DNA from: Pseudoclavibacter caeni
Lineage (GTDB): Bacteria > Actinomycetota > Actinomycetes > Actinomycetales > Microbacteriaceae
NCBI RefSeq assembly: GCF_008831125.1
Contig: NZ_WBKA01000001.1
Coordinates: forward strand, 62,001 to 126,000
Length of the DNA stretch: 64,000 nucleotides
Reading direction: 5' to 3'
Shown: positions 34,646 through 43,928 of the stretch, one piece after another
Position numbering within the stretch: the first letter of the stretch is position 1
How the letters are laid out: each line of letters opens with the position of its first letter
The notes under the pieces: model-generated
Database searches by the model: none
Seen by the model: only the letters and a program-made list of their open reading frames with translations
Told to the model about the DNA's origin: nothing
Program-made: the position numbers and the translations under genes

Positions 34646-34893
34646 TCCTCATGTCCGCAGGCCTTTCCCCATCTCCTCTCCGTCGGCCGGGCGCACAGCT
34701 CGTCGTACAGCCGGTGCTCCGGTCGGACCGGTGACGGCAGCGGGACACGGATCGACCGGGATCCCGCCGACCGCATGGCCGGTCTCGGGGTGCTCATCGA
34801 TTCCGGCCACGCCTCTGTGGCATCCTCGTGGGCGTGAGCGCGGGGCCGTGGCACTGATTGATCAGCTGTCCGGTGCAGTGGCTGGAGACGGGA
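34646..34893. other. Gene-free stretch between prpE terminator and tRNA-Thr
   Basis: No reading frame here has plausible codon use, ribosome site or recognisable product. Short plus-strand frames (34631-34837, 34731-34991) are low-complexity and unsupported. It is bounded by two strong hairpins and looks like spacer DNA. Confidence 0.5.
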
Positions 34894-34923
34894 ATCGCCC
34901 CCGCCGAGAACGGCGGGGGCGAT
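34894..34923 (-). terminator. Terminator after tRNA-Thr(CGT)
   Basis: ATCGCCCCCGCCG and its complement form a perfect 13-bp stem with the 4-base loop AGAA, 6 bases beyond the tRNA 3' end. On the minus strand it is followed by ATTCCC. Confidence 0.8.
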
Positions 34924-34929
34924 CAGGAG

Positions 34930-35002
34930 AGCCACCTGCGAGAATCGAACTCGCGACCCCTTCATTACGAGTGAAGTGCTCTACCGACTGAGCTAAGGTG
35001 GC
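34930..35002 (-). tRNA. tRNA-Thr (anticodon CGT)
   Basis: 73-nt minus-strand cloverleaf with acceptor GCCACCT/AGGTGGC, anticodon stem CTTCA/TGAAG around loop CTCGTAA (anticodon CGT, reads ACG), T-arm with AGTTCGATTCT, and discriminator T as in the Thr-TGT tRNA at 1366. CCA is not encoded. Confidence 0.96.
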
Positions 35003-35095
35003 CGAGTGTCTGCGGCACAGTCCAGTATCCTACCAGACCCCGACGCCCCACGCACATCCACGCGGCACGGCATGGCCCGTCGTCACCGGTCGGCG

Positions 35096-36622
35096 TCAGG
35101 AGCAGCGCAGGCCCTCCTCGGGGCGCGTCCCGTCGACGAGGAAGCGCTCCACCGCGTCCGTGACGCAGGTCGAGGCCGTCGCCCGGTAGGCGGTGTGTCC
35201 CTCGCCGACGTTCGTGACGAGGAAGCCCTCGTCGAGCTGGTCGGCCAGCGACTGGGCCCAGGCGTACGGCGTCGCTGGATCGCCCGTCGTGCCGATGACC
35301 ATGATCGGCCCGGACCCCGTCGCGCTGATGCGATGGGGACTGCCCGTCGCGGCCACCGGCCACTGGTCGCACATCGGCGTGCCGTCGGCGGAGAGCTCGC
35401 CGAACACCCCGCCGGCCTCGCGCAGCCGCTCATCGAGCCGCTGCACCCCGACCTCGGTCTGGTCGGTCGGCAGATCGATGCAGTTGACGGCGGTGAGCAC
35501 CTCCGTGCTGTTGTCCTCGTACGTGCCGTCCGCATCCCGTGCGTAGTACGAGTCGGCGAGCGCCATCGCGCCGGTCGGATCCCCGTCGCGCACGTCGGTG
35601 AGCGCCTGGGACAGCGTGGACCACTGGGTGCGCGCGTACAGCGCCGCCGAGATCGCCGTGAGCATCGTGGCGGAGCCGAGGCGGCGTCCGTCGGACGCCG
35701 TGAGCGGATGCGCGTCGAGACCGGCCACGAGGTCGGCGAGCTGCTGCTCGGCCTCGTCGGTCGTGCCGGTGAACGGGCAGGCGCGCTGGGCGACGCAGGA
35801 GTCGAGGTACGACCGCGCGGCCTGCGCGAATCCCTCGGTCTGCTCCACGGCCATGTCCTCCGCTGACAGCGACGGATCGACCGCGCCGTCGAGGACGAAC
35901 GAGCCGACCCGCTGCGGGAACAGGTCGGCGAAGACGGCCCCGATGCGGGTGCCGTACGAATACCCGAGGTAGTCGAGCGTCGACTGGCCGAGCACGGCGC
36001 GCAGGGCGTCGAGGTCACGCGCCACGCTGACAGTGTCGACGTGCTCCAACAGCGCGCCCGTGTTCGACTGGCACGCCGCGCCGAAGGCCTTCGCGTCGGC
36101 GTCGGCCTCGGCCCGGTACTCGGCGGTGCCGCGGGCGTGCTGGGGCAGATCGTACAGGTAGTGGTCCATCTGCTGCGCGTCGTAGCAGCGCACGGCCGAG
36201 GACTCGCCGTGCACCCCGCGGGGGTCGATGCTCACCAGGTCAAACGCGTCCTGCAGCGCGTCGCCGAAGAAGTAGTCGCGGTACTGCGCGTCTCGCACGT
36301 AGTCTAGCGCGGGGGCGCCGGGGCCGCCCGGGTTCATCACGAGCGCCCGGCCGGTGCCGTGCGCGGCGCGGTGTCGGGTGACCGCCACCGTGATCGTCTC
36401 GCCCTGCGGGTCGTCCCAGTCGAGCGGCACGGTGAGATCGGCGCACTGCGCGTCGTCGCCGCAGGCCGCCCAATCGAGCGTCTGCTCGTAGAACGGGCGC
36501 AGCTCCTCGGCGACGGCGTCGTCGACGAGCGGCCCGTCGTCCGTCGTCGCACAGCCGGTCAGCACGAGCACGGCCGCGGAGAGGATCGCGAGCACCCGGG
36601 CGATCCGCCTCCCGGCGGTCAC
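35096..36622 (-). CDS. Secreted alpha/beta-hydrolase, tripeptidyl aminopeptidase-like lipoprotein
   Basis: This 508-residue protein of the SlpD/TAP family trims short peptides from N-termini outside the cell. The signal peptide ends in lipobox LVLTGC (Cys23). The oxyanion region is VMNPGGPGAPALDYV, nucleophile Ser222 lies in LGYSYGTRIG, the catalytic Asp is near TTGDPATPYAWA and the His in EGHTAYR, followed by the TAP-like C-terminal domain with paired Cys (CVTDAVERFL, LRCS). Its GTG overlaps the holB stop (GTGA), so it is the last gene of topA-tmk-holB. Confidence 0.9.
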   Translation of the reverse strand: MTAGRRIARVLAILSAAVLVLTGCATTDDGPLVDDAVAEELRPFYEQTLDWAACGDDAQCADLTVPLDWDDPQGETITVAVTRHRAAHGTGRALVMNPGGPGAPALDYVRDAQYRDYFFGDALQDAFDLVSIDPRGVHGESSAVRCYDAQQMDHYLYDLPQHARGTAEYRAEADADAKAFGAACQSNTGALLEHVDTVSVARDLDALRAVLGQSTLDYLGYSYGTRIGAVFADLFPQRVGSFVLDGAVDPSLSAEDMAVEQTEGFAQAARSYLDSCVAQRACPFTGTTDEAEQQLADLVAGLDAHPLTASDGRRLGSATMLTAISAALYARTQWSTLSQALTDVRDGDPTGAMALADSYYARDADGTYEDNSTEVLTAVNCIDLPTDQTEVGVQRLDERLREAGGVFGELSADGTPMCDQWPVAATGSPHRISATGSGPIMVIGTTGDPATPYAWAQSLADQLDEGFLVTNVGEGHTAYRATASTCVTDAVERFLVDGTRPEEGLRCS

Positions 36623-37833
36623 GCCAGCACCCCCGGCACGAGCGCGGCGAGGAAGGCGTCAAGCACGAGCGCGGGCGACACGTTGCGGGCGAGCTGCGCG
36701 CGCGCCTCGTCGGCGGCGTCGATCATCCGCAGCAGCTGCACGCTCGTGTACCGGGCACGGAAGGCCGCGAGATCGGCGGCGAGATCCGCGTTGACGAGGT
36801 CGCGACCGGGGTCGAGCACGGTAACGAGCGCGTCGCGCAGCAGACTCTGGGCGTCGGTGAGCACCCGGTCGACGCCGTCGACGAGAGCGCGCTTCGCCCG
36901 CCGCTTCCACCGGTCCTCGGCCTCCCGCAGCTGGGAGCGCAGGCGGGGCGGCACCGTGTCGTCCGGGCCGAGGCCCATCTGACGCAGCAGCCGGGTGCGC
37001 TCCTGTCGTTCCTCGTCGCCGACGAGGGCGTCGGCGTCGGCGCGGGCGATCGCGAGCAGGTCACGGGAGACCCCCATCGCGCCGGCCAGCGAGCGCACGC
37101 CCAGCAGCGCGGTGAGCGAGTCGTGCCGTCGCTGCCTGGCCTCGGCGTTCGTGGCCAGCCGGCGGGCCATGCCGATGTGGCACTGTGCCGCCCGGGCGCA
37201 CTGGAAGGCGAGCGCCGCGTCCACCCCGCTCTCCCGCTGCAGCAGCTCGGCGATCGCCTCCGGCGCGGGGGTGCCGAGGCGGACGACGCGCACCCGGGAG
37301 CGGATCGTCGGCAGCAGGTCGGAGGCGGCCGGTGCGCAGAGCATCCAGACCGTGCGCTCGGGCGGCTCCTCCAGCGACTTCAGCAGGGCGTTCGAGGTGT
37401 ACTCGGTCATCCGGTCGGCGTCCTCGATGATCTGGATGCGCCAGCGGCCGACCGAGGGCGACAGCTGTGCCTCGCGCACCATGCGGCGCACGTCGGCCAC
37501 CGCGAGAGTCATCGCCTCGGTCGCGAGCACCTGGACGTCGGGATGCGTGTCAGCGTCGACGAGCGCGCGCTGCCGGTCGGGGTCGGCCGCGCCCGCGGCC
37601 TGCAGCTCCGCGGCGAACGCCCGGGCGGCGACGGAGCGCCCCGAGCCGGCCGGGCCCGTGAACAGCCAGGCGTGCGTCATGACGCGTGGGTCGTCGGCGT
37701 GGGCGATGGTGCGCGCGAGCCCGGCCACGACCTCCGGCTGGCCGACCAAGGCGCGCAGCCGGCTGGTCGACGGCAGCTCGGGCTCGGCCGCGTGGGACGC
37801 GGCAGGCGCGGCGGCGTGGAGATCGGTCGTCAT
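36619..37833 (-). CDS. holB: DNA polymerase III clamp-loader subunit delta'
   Basis: This 404-residue AAA+ protein loads the sliding clamp with tau/gamma and delta. The segments RLRALVGQPEVVAGLARTI, THAWLFTGPAGSGRSVAARAFAAEL, IIEDADRMTEYTSNALLKSLEEPP and LLPTIRSRVRVVRL are family-typical. The P-loop Lys is Arg (GPAGSGRS), in keeping with delta' subunits that do not hydrolyse ATP. The zinc-finger Cys cluster of E. coli delta' is absent and SRC reads SRV. It lies 9 bases after tmk. Confidence 0.92.
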   Translation of the reverse strand: MTTDLHAAAPAASHAAEPELPSTSRLRALVGQPEVVAGLARTIAHADDPRVMTHAWLFTGPAGSGRSVAARAFAAELQAAGAADPDRQRALVDADTHPDVQVLATEAMTLAVADVRRMVREAQLSPSVGRWRIQIIEDADRMTEYTSNALLKSLEEPPERTVWMLCAPAASDLLPTIRSRVRVVRLGTPAPEAIAELLQRESGVDAALAFQCARAAQCHIGMARRLATNAEARQRRHDSLTALLGVRSLAGAMGVSRDLLAIARADADALVGDEERQERTRLLRQMGLGPDDTVPPRLRSQLREAEDRWKRRAKRALVDGVDRVLTDAQSLLRDALVTVLDPGRDLVNADLAADLAAFRARYTSVQLLRMIDAADEARAQLARNVSPALVLDAFLAALVPGVLA

Positions 37834-37842
37834 GGCAGCAGC

Positions 37843-38499
37843 CTAGCGGCCGCCGCTGACGCCGTGCGCCGCGTCTGACGCGGGGTGGAGAGCGTGGACG
37901 CGGTCGAGGGCCCGTGCCGCGATGCGATCGGCGCTCTGGCGCGCGTCGACCACGAGGAATCGCTCCGGCTCGGCGTCGGCGAGATCGAGGAACGCCCGCC
38001 GCACGCGCTCGTGGAACGCGCCGTCCTCCCGCTCGAGCCGGTCCGGGGCCTCGCCCTTGCGTGCGCGCCGCACGCCTGCCTCGGCGACGGGCAGGTCGAG
38101 CAGCACGGTCAGGTCAGGCAGCCGTCCCCCGGTGGCCCACAGCGACAGCCCGCGGATCTCGTCGGCGGAGAGGCTGCGCCCGGCGCCCTGATAGGCGATG
38201 GACGAGTCGAGGTAACGGTCGCAGAGCACCACCGCCCCCGCGGCGAGCGCCGGGTCGATGACCCGGGCGACGTGCTGGGCACGATCGGCCGCGTACAGCA
38301 GCGCCTCGGCGCGCGCGTCGACGGGGCCGTCCGTATGCAGCAGCAGCTCGCGCAGCGCGCGGCCGAGCGCCGTGCCCCCGGGCTCGAGTGTCTCGACGAC
38401 CTCCCGTCCCTCGGCGCGGAGTGCCGCGGCGAGCCGACGCACCTGGGTCGACTTGCCAGTCCCGTCAATGCCCTCGACAGTGACGAAGAGCCCGCTCAC
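37843..38499 (-). CDS. tmk: Thymidylate kinase
   Basis: This 218-residue enzyme phosphorylates dTMP to dTDP. The P-loop is [11 protein letters not shown] (10-20), the DRY motif is [17 protein letters not shown], and the LID region is [16 protein letters not shown]. The family REPGGT reads LEPGGT, with Leu38 in place of the usual Arg. The GTG overlaps the topA stop by GTGA. Confidence 0.94.
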   Translation of the reverse strand: MSGLFVTVEGIDGTGKSTQVRRLAAALRAEGREVVETLEPGGTALGRALRELLLHTDGPVDARAEALLYAADRAQHVARVIDPALAAGAVVLCDRYLDSSIAYQGAGRSLSADEIRGLSLWATGGRLPDLTVLLDLPVAEAGVRRARKGEAPDRLEREDGAFHERVRRAFLDLADAEPERFLVVDARQSADRIAARALDRVHALHPASDAAHGVSGGR

Positions 38500-41285
38500 G
38501 CGTCCTCGCCGGCCCCGGTCGACCCCGCAGCGGACTGCTTCGCCGGCGCCTTCTTCGCGGCCGACCCCGCGGTCTTCCTCGCGGTCGACCCCGCCGTGGC
38601 CTTCTTGGCCGTGGCCTTCTTGGCCGTCGCCTTCTTGGCCGTCGCCTTCTTGGCCGTGGCCTTCTTGGCCGTCGTCTTCTTGGCCGTGGCCTTCTTCGCG
38701 GTGCGCCGCTTCGCCGGGCCCTTCTCTCGTTTGATCGCGAGCAGCTCGACGGCGCGCTCGAAGGTGAGGTGCTCCGCATCCTCGGCCTTCGGCACGGTCG
38801 CGTTGACCTCGCCGTCGGTCACGTAGGGGCCGAAGCGCCCGTCCTTGACCACCACCGCGCCGCCGCTGACCGGATCCGGGCGGTCGAAGGCCACCAGCGG
38901 CGGCTTCGCCGTGCGACGGCCGCCGTACTTCGGCTGGGCGAGGATCTCCTTCGCCTGGTCAAGCGTTGTGGTGAAGATCGCCTCCTCGTCAGGCAGCGAC
39001 CGGGTCTCCTTGCCGTGCTTCAGGTACGGTCCATAGCGGCCGTTGAGCGCCTGGACGGGCTCGCCGTCGAGCTCGCCGATCGTGCGGGGCAACGCGAGCA
39101 GCCGCAGCGCGTCGGGCAGTCCCACCGTCGCGGGATCCATGCTGCGGAACAGCGAGGCGGTCGGGGCCTTCTCGCCCTTCGGCCACTCCTCTCCCTCCGG
39201 CAGGGTCTCGGTCACGTAGGGGCCGAACCGCCCGGAGCGGACCACGACCGCGTGCCCGGTGACCGGGTTCACCCCGAGCTCGCGATCGCCGCTGGGTCGG
39301 TCGAGGATCTCGCGGGCCGTCTGGGGCGTCAGCTCGTCGGGCTCCATGCCCTCGGGCAGGCTGACCCGGCGCGGCTGGTCGGCGCCCTCGACCGTCTGCT
39401 CGAGATACGGCCCGAACCGCCCCATGCGCAGGGCGATGTCATCGGTGATGGGCGTCGTGTTGATGGCTCGCGCGTCGATCTCGCCGAGGTCGTCGATCAC
39501 CGACCGCAGCCCCGGATGGTCGCCCTCACCGAAGTAGAACTGGTGCAGCCAGTGCCGACGGTCCTCCTCGCCGGCGGCGATGCGGTCGAGGTCGCTCTCC
39601 ATCTCGGCGGTGAAGTCATAGTCGACCAGCGACCCGAAGTGCTGCTCGAGCAGGCGGATCACGGAGAACGCCACCCAGGTGGGCACGAGGGTCTGGCCCT
39701 TGCGGGTGACGTACCCCCGGTCGACGATCGTGGAGATGATCGCGGCGTACGTCGAGGGGCGGCCGATCCCCAGCTCCTCGAGGGTCTTCACCAGGCTCGC
39801 CTCGGTGTAGCGCGGCGGCGGCAGCGTCTCGTGCCGTTTCGGGGACGCCTCGGTCACCCCCGTCCACTGCCCCGCGACGAGTGCGGGCAGGCGCCGCTCG
39901 CGGCCGCGCTCCCCGTCGGCGTGACGGGAGGCGTCCTGCCCCTCCTCGTATGCGTCGAGGAACCCGCGGAACGTGATGACCGTGCCGGACGCGGTGAAGC
40001 CCGCCTGGAGCCCCCGGCCGTCGTAGCGCAGCTGCGCGGTCGCGGTGGAGCCGGTGGCGTCGGCCATCTGCGAGGCGACGGTGCGCTTCCAGATCAGCTC
40101 GTACAGGCGCAGCTCATCGCCGCGCAGGGTGCCGGCGAGCTCCCTGGGCAGCCGGAAGTGATCGCCCGCAGGGCGGATCGCCTCGTGCGCCTCCTGCGCG
40201 TTCTTGGCCTTGCCGGTGTACACCCTGGGCCGCTCCGGCACCGACTGCTCGCCGTACAGGGCGCGGGCCTGCGTGCGCGCCGCCTCGACCGCCTGGTGGG
40301 AGAGCACCGGGGAGTCGGTTCGCATGTAGGTGATGTAGCCGTTCTCGTACAGCCCCTGGGCGAGACTCATCGTCTGGCGGGCGGAGAAGCGCAGCTTGCG
40401 CGCGGCCTCCTGCTGCAGCGTCGAGGTGGTGAACGGCGCCGCCGGACGCCGCCGGTAGGGCTTCGCCTCGACGGACGCGACCTCGAGTCGCGCGTTCTCG
40501 AGCGCGTCGGCGAGCCCGGTCGCCTCCGCCTCGGTGAGCACGTGGGCGGCGGACTTCAGCTGCCCCTGGTCGTCGAAGTCGCGCCCGGTGGCGGTGCGCA
40601 CGCCGCCGTACGAGACCAGACGCGCCTCGAACGACTCGGCGTCGTCCGTGGCCGCCTGCACGGTGACGTCCCAGTACTCGGCGGGATGGAAGGCCATCCG
40701 CTCGCGCTCACGCTCGACCACGAGCCGCGTCGCCGCGGACTGGACGCGGCCGGCGGACAGGCCGGGGCCGACCTTGCGCCACAGCACCGGGGAGATCTCG
40801 TAGCCGTAGAGCCGGTCGAGGATGCGCCGGGTCTCCTGCGCGTCGACCAGGGCCGTGTCGAGCTCGCGGGTGTTCTCCTTCGCCCGGTCGATGGCCTCCT
40901 TGGTGATCTCGTGGAACACCATGCGGTGCACCGGGACCTTCGGCTTGAGCACCTGCAGCAGGTGCCAGGCGATCGCCTCTCCCTCGCGATCCTCATCAGT
41001 GGCGAGGTACAGCTCGTCGGCGTCCTTGAGCGCCCGCTTCAACTCGGCCACGGTCTTGCGCTTCGAGGCGCTCACCTCGTAGTACGGTTCGAACCCGTTG
41101 TCGACGTCGACCGAGAACTTCCCGAGCGACCCCTTCTTGAGCTCCGGCGGCAAGTTCTTCGGCTCGATGAGGTCGCGGATGTGCCCCACCGAGGCGAGCA
41201 CCGTGTATCCGTCGCCCAGGTATCGGCCGATGGTCTTCGCCTTCGCCGGGGACTCGACGATGACCAGTCTCTTCGTGTGTGCCAC
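38496..41285 (-). CDS. topA: DNA topoisomerase I
   Basis: This 929-residue type IA topoisomerase relaxes negative supercoils. The TOPRIM domain starts [18 protein letters not shown] and contains [17 protein letters not shown]. Catalytic Tyr is about residue 320 ([11 protein letters not shown]). Four topoisomerase C-terminal repeats each carry a GRFGPY or GRYGPYLK motif in place of zinc fingers. The tail is a Lys/Ala-rich DNA-binding segment of tandem KKATA pentads. GTG at 41285 has GGGAG 6 bases upstream. It heads a GTGA-coupled topA-tmk-holB-hydrolase series. Confidence 0.96.
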   Translation of the reverse strand: MAHTKRLVIVESPAKAKTIGRYLGDGYTVLASVGHIRDLIEPKNLPPELKKGSLGKFSVDVDNGFEPYYEVSASKRKTVAELKRALKDADELYLATDEDREGEAIAWHLLQVLKPKVPVHRMVFHEITKEAIDRAKENTRELDTALVDAQETRRILDRLYGYEISPVLWRKVGPGLSAGRVQSAATRLVVERERERMAFHPAEYWDVTVQAATDDAESFEARLVSYGGVRTATGRDFDDQGQLKSAAHVLTEAEATGLADALENARLEVASVEAKPYRRRPAAPFTTSTLQQEAARKLRFSARQTMSLAQGLYENGYITYMRTDSPVLSHQAVEAARTQARALYGEQSVPERPRVYTGKAKNAQEAHEAIRPAGDHFRLPRELAGTLRGDELRLYELIWKRTVASQMADATGSTATAQLRYDGRGLQAGFTASGTVITFRGFLDAYEEGQDASRHADGERGRERRLPALVAGQWTGVTEASPKRHETLPPPRYTEASLVKTLEELGIGRPSTYAAIISTIVDRGYVTRKGQTLVPTWVAFSVIRLLEQHFGSLVDYDFTAEMESDLDRIAAGEEDRRHWLHQFYFGEGDHPGLRSVIDDLGEIDARAINTTPITDDIALRMGRFGPYLEQTVEGADQPRRVSLPEGMEPDELTPQTAREILDRPSGDRELGVNPVTGHAVVVRSGRFGPYVTETLPEGEEWPKGEKAPTASLFRSMDPATVGLPDALRLLALPRTIGELDGEPVQALNGRYGPYLKHGKETRSLPDEEAIFTTTLDQAKEILAQPKYGGRRTAKPPLVAFDRPDPVSGGAVVVKDGRFGPYVTDGEVNATVPKAEDAEHLTFERAVELLAIKREKGPAKRRTAKKATAKKTTAKKATAKKATAKKATAKKATAKKATAGSTARKTAGSAAKKAPAKQSAAGSTGAGEDA
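38594..38700 (-). repeat. Tandem 15-bp repeats encoding TAKKA pentads in topA
   Basis: About seven near-identical 15-bp units encode seven Thr-Ala-Lys-Lys-Ala/Thr pentads in the TopA tail. The units differ mostly at third codon positions, so copy number could vary by slippage while the frame is kept. Confidence 0.85.
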
Positions 41286-41518
41286 TTGCACTCCCTTGAG
41301 TCCGCGCCGTGCGCGGTGTCGCATTCCGACGGTCGGCTCGCGCGCCGCCGCCACGAGTCGGAGCGACGACGATCGGTGCCCGGCGGACGCATCCCGGCGA
41401 CCGGCCCGGACGGTGCCTGTCGCCTCCCCAATATAGGGGAGCGCCCGGAGGACGGCCAAAGCGGCCCGGTTCGTCCGCCGCTCGGCCGCAGGGGCTCCGG
41501 TTGCACGCCCGCCACACG

Positions 41519-42025
41519 TCAGTCCGCCCCGCCGCTCGCCCGCCAGCGCCTGCCGCACGCCCCGGACGTCGCCATCAGGTCGCCCGGCGGATCCCCCGCC
41601 GCGGATCGCTCGCCGCCGGTATCGGGTCGCCCGGCGTGCGCGGTCGACTCCGCCCCGCCGAACGGGGTGTCGATCCGGACCGTCACCAGCATGCCGCGAT
41701 CCGTCTCGTCGCACGCCATGACCGTGGCACCATGCGCGGCGGCCACCTGCTGCGCCCGGCCGCAGGGATCGTCGGCCACCAGCCCGCGCTGGGCGTGCGA
41801 GGCCTGCAGCGCGGCCACGCCCGCCACCGCCCGAGCCAGGCCGTGCCGTCGTTGCAGCGGCACCACCGCCGCGATGGTGACGGCGAGCAGCGCGGCGGCG
41901 ACCAGCAAGGCCACGGCGACGGGGACGCTGCCCCGCTGCCCGGCGCCCGACGCCCGACCGGAAGCCGACACACCGGCGGACATGGTCGTCTCCCCGGGCG
42001 GGCGCCCCGGTCGCCGCGCGGTCAT
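41519..42025 (-). CDS. TadG-like pilus/secretion-cluster membrane protein (Rv3654c-like)
   Basis: This 168-residue protein has one membrane helix (about 35-58, SVPVAVALLVAAALLAVTIAAVV) and a short extracellular part with two Cys (DDPCGRAQ, VMACDETD). It fits the small TadG/helicase-secretion-neighbourhood proteins at the end of actinobacterial Flp clusters. The frame opens further upstream, but the ATG at 42025 overlaps the TadE stop (ATGA). The C-terminus is disordered. Confidence 0.72.
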   Translation of the reverse strand: MTARRPGRPPGETTMSAGVSASGRASGAGQRGSVPVAVALLVAAALLAVTIAAVVPLQRRHGLARAVAGVAALQASHAQRGLVADDPCGRAQQVAAAHGATVMACDETDRGMLVTVRIDTPFGGAESTAHAGRPDTGGERSAAGDPPGDLMATSGACGRRWRASGGAD

Positions 42026-42375
42026 CGTCCGTCTCCCGGCACGCACACCCGCTCGTCGATCCGGGCCACCGGCACCCCCAGCAGTCGTGCGGGCGCCGAC
42101 ACCCGGGCACACCGCAGATCGCCGGATCGCTCGAAGCCGATCTCCGCGCCGGGCAGCACCTGCCGGGCGATGGCCCCCGCCCGCGTCTCGCCCTCGCCAC
42201 GGCCGAGACTGCGCGCGGCGGCGGCCGCCGCCTCGGCCACCACCGGCACCGAGGCGGCGATCGCGCCCGTGCCCACCACCACGGCGAGCACGAGCACGAG
42301 CACCGGCAGCACGACCGCCAGCTCCGCGGTCACGGAGCCCGCCTGCCGAGCATGCCCGGCGACCGCCCGGCTCAT
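42022..42375 (-). CDS. TadE-family pilus assembly protein
   Basis: This 117-residue minor-pilin-like protein has the TadE N-terminal pattern QAGSVTAELAVVLPVLVLVLAVVVGTGAIAA: a Glu at the start of a long hydrophobic helix, as in pre-pilin substrates. Two Cys follow in the exported part (LRCARVS, ERVCVPG). It starts within the stop of the DUF4244 gene and its own stop overlaps the next gene, so the cluster is tightly coupled. Confidence 0.83.
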   Translation of the reverse strand: MSRAVAGHARQAGSVTAELAVVLPVLVLVLAVVVGTGAIAASVPVVAEAAAAAARSLGRGEGETRAGAIARQVLPGAEIGFERSGDLRCARVSAPARLLGVPVARIDERVCVPGDGR

Positions 42376-42653
42376 GGCGCCGAGGTGAGCGCGCCGCGGA
42401 CCAGATCCGTGAGGATCTGCCGCACCTCATCCCCGCGCAGGATCAGCACGAGCACGCCGGCGAAGCCGACCGCGCCGAGCATCGCGATCGCGTACTCCGC
42501 CGTCGCCGCTCCGCGCTCCAGACCCGCCGCGCGCAGGCGGCCCGCCGTCCACGCCGTCAGCCGCAGCGCCCCCGATCGCCATCGAGCACGGGTGACCCCC
42601 GCGCTCCTGGTGCTCCCTGCCTCGATCACCGGCTTCTGTTCTCTCGCCCTCAT
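42372..42653 (-). CDS. DUF4244 Flp-pilin-like protein
   Basis: This 93-residue protein has a basic N-terminus of about 45 residues and then ERGAATAEYAIAMLGAVGFAGVLVLIL, a pilin-like segment in which a processing site before a Glu-bearing hydrophobic helix is likely. DUF4244 proteins occupy the Flp-pilin place in actinobacterial Tad loci. GGAGAGGAG lies upstream of the ATG. Probably the main structural subunit (inferred). Confidence 0.8.
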   Translation of the reverse strand: MRAREQKPVIEAGSTRSAGVTRARWRSGALRLTAWTAGRLRAAGLERGAATAEYAIAMLGAVGFAGVLVLILRGDEVRQILTDLVRGALTSAP

Positions 42654-42950
42654 GATCGTCGCTCCTCTCCGCCGCGATGCGGCACTCTCCGGCCCGGCGG
42701 TCCGGGCCGGTCACGCCTCCATCGTGTGAGACGGAGGATGGCCCGCTCCATCCCGCATGGACCGCTGTGCAGGGCGTCGGTCGTCCCCGCCGCCTGTGCA
42801 GAGTCCGCCCCGGCGCCCATGGCCGGCGCCCCGGGCTCGGGCGGCGTGCCGAGGCTCGGGCGATGTCGGCGCACCGTACGAGAGGTCTCGGGGGGTGCAC
42901 GGCGGTCCACCCGGCGCTCGCCGGCTCGAGCCCCATGAGCCCGGGGCGGA
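42654..42950. other. Non-coding gap inside the Tad cluster
   Basis: About 300 bp separate the TadB/C gene from the pilin-like gene. No frame here is supported. The space may hold a promoter for strong pilin expression, but I see no clear hexamers. Confidence 0.4.
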
Positions 42951-43928
42951 TCAGCCGAGCACCGCGAGGGTGTCGCCCAGGACGGCGGCGATCATGGGCA
43001 ACACGCTCAGGATGATGAAGGCGGGCAGCGCGCACACCCCGAGCGGCAGCAGCAGCCTGGTCTCGAGGCTCGCCGCGATCTGCCGCAGCCGCGTCGATCG
43101 CTCCCGTTCCAGCCGACGCCGCTCGCCGTCGAGTAGACCGACCAGCGGGACGCCGCTGCGCCGCCACAGCCGCAGCAGCCGGTCGAGCCTGGCCCGTTCG
43201 ACCGCACGATCCTCGCGCAGCCCCGCCCGATGCAGCATCCGCACGGCGAGGGCCACCGCGCCGTCGGCGTCCCGCCCGGCCCGCACCCCCAGCTCGACGG
43301 CGAGCAGCAGCAGACCGTCGGAGGCATCGGGCGGACGCAGCGCCCGCAGCATCCGCCGCTGCCACCGCGCCCCGGCGGCGGCGAGCGCCCCGCCCGCGAC
43401 GAGGCACCCCCAGCCGAACGGCGTCGTGAACAGCACGCCGAGCACGTCGGCGCCCACGAGCGCGCCGAGCGCGACACCGGCAACCGGCAGCCACTGCAGC
43501 AGCCGAGCGGTCGAGCGGGGGCCCGCGGCGACGCCGTGCTCCTCCTCCACCGCCCGCGCCATCCCCTCGAGCCCGGCGGCCAGCCGGCGCAGCGCGTCCA
43601 CGAGTGGGGCGCCGCTCGCCTCAGCCACACCCCAGATCGCGGCGACCCGCCGCCAGGCCGCGACCAGCGCGCCGAACCCCGCGGCGCGCTCCGCGCCGAA
43701 CCGGCGCGGCTCCCGCTCCAGCCGGGCGAGCTCATCGGTCAGCGCCGCCGCGACCCCCTGTCGGTGCGCCGCGTCGCGGACCGGTGCGAGCAGACGCCGC
43801 CCCGCGTCCTCGCCCTCGTCGACCAGCAGCTCGATCGCCCTGGGCACCGGGACCCCGGCCCCCAGCAGCCCCGACAACGCGACCAGCAGACCGGCCGCCT
43901 CACGCAGGCGGGCGGGCTCGTCGTTCAC
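42951..43928 (-). CDS. Type II/Tad secretion F-family membrane protein (TadB/TadC-like)
   Basis: This 325-residue protein looks like two T2SSF-type modules in one chain: helical cytoplasmic domains around 1-110 and 175-285, and membrane segments near 120-165 and at the C-terminus (LLLPLGVCALPAFIILSVLPMIAAVLG). Such proteins form the inner-membrane platform on which the TadA ATPase works. The GTG (VNDEPARL) overlaps the TadA stop. Confidence 0.82.
   Translation of the reverse strand: MNDEPARLREAAGLLVALSGLLGAGVPVPRAIELLVDEGEDAGRRLLAPVRDAAHRQGVAAALTDELARLEREPRRFGAERAAGFGALVAAWRRVAAIWGVAEASGAPLVDALRRLAAGLEGMARAVEEEHGVAAGPRSTARLLQWLPVAGVALGALVGADVLGVLFTTPFGWGCLVAGGALAAAGARWQRRMLRALRPPDASDGLLLLAVELGVRAGRDADGAVALAVRMLHRAGLREDRAVERARLDRLLRLWRRSGVPLVGLLDGERRRLERERSTRLRQIAASLETRLLLPLGVCALPAFIILSVLPMIAAVLGDTLAVLG

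Noticed and set aside
38594-38700. Regular 15-bp repeats resembling a short CRISPR array
   Set aside because: The units are contiguous, in frame in topA and code for TAKKA pentads; there are no spacers or cas genes.
38769-42938. 1389-codon plus-strand open frame
   Set aside because: It lies antisense to topA and the Tad genes, consists of Arg/Ala/Gly/Val-rich shadow sequence created by high GC at third positions, and has no domain or ribosome site.
42654-42950. A further pilin-like gene inside the Tad cluster gap
   Set aside because: No frame on either strand has a hydrophobic helix with a preceding Glu or processing site.
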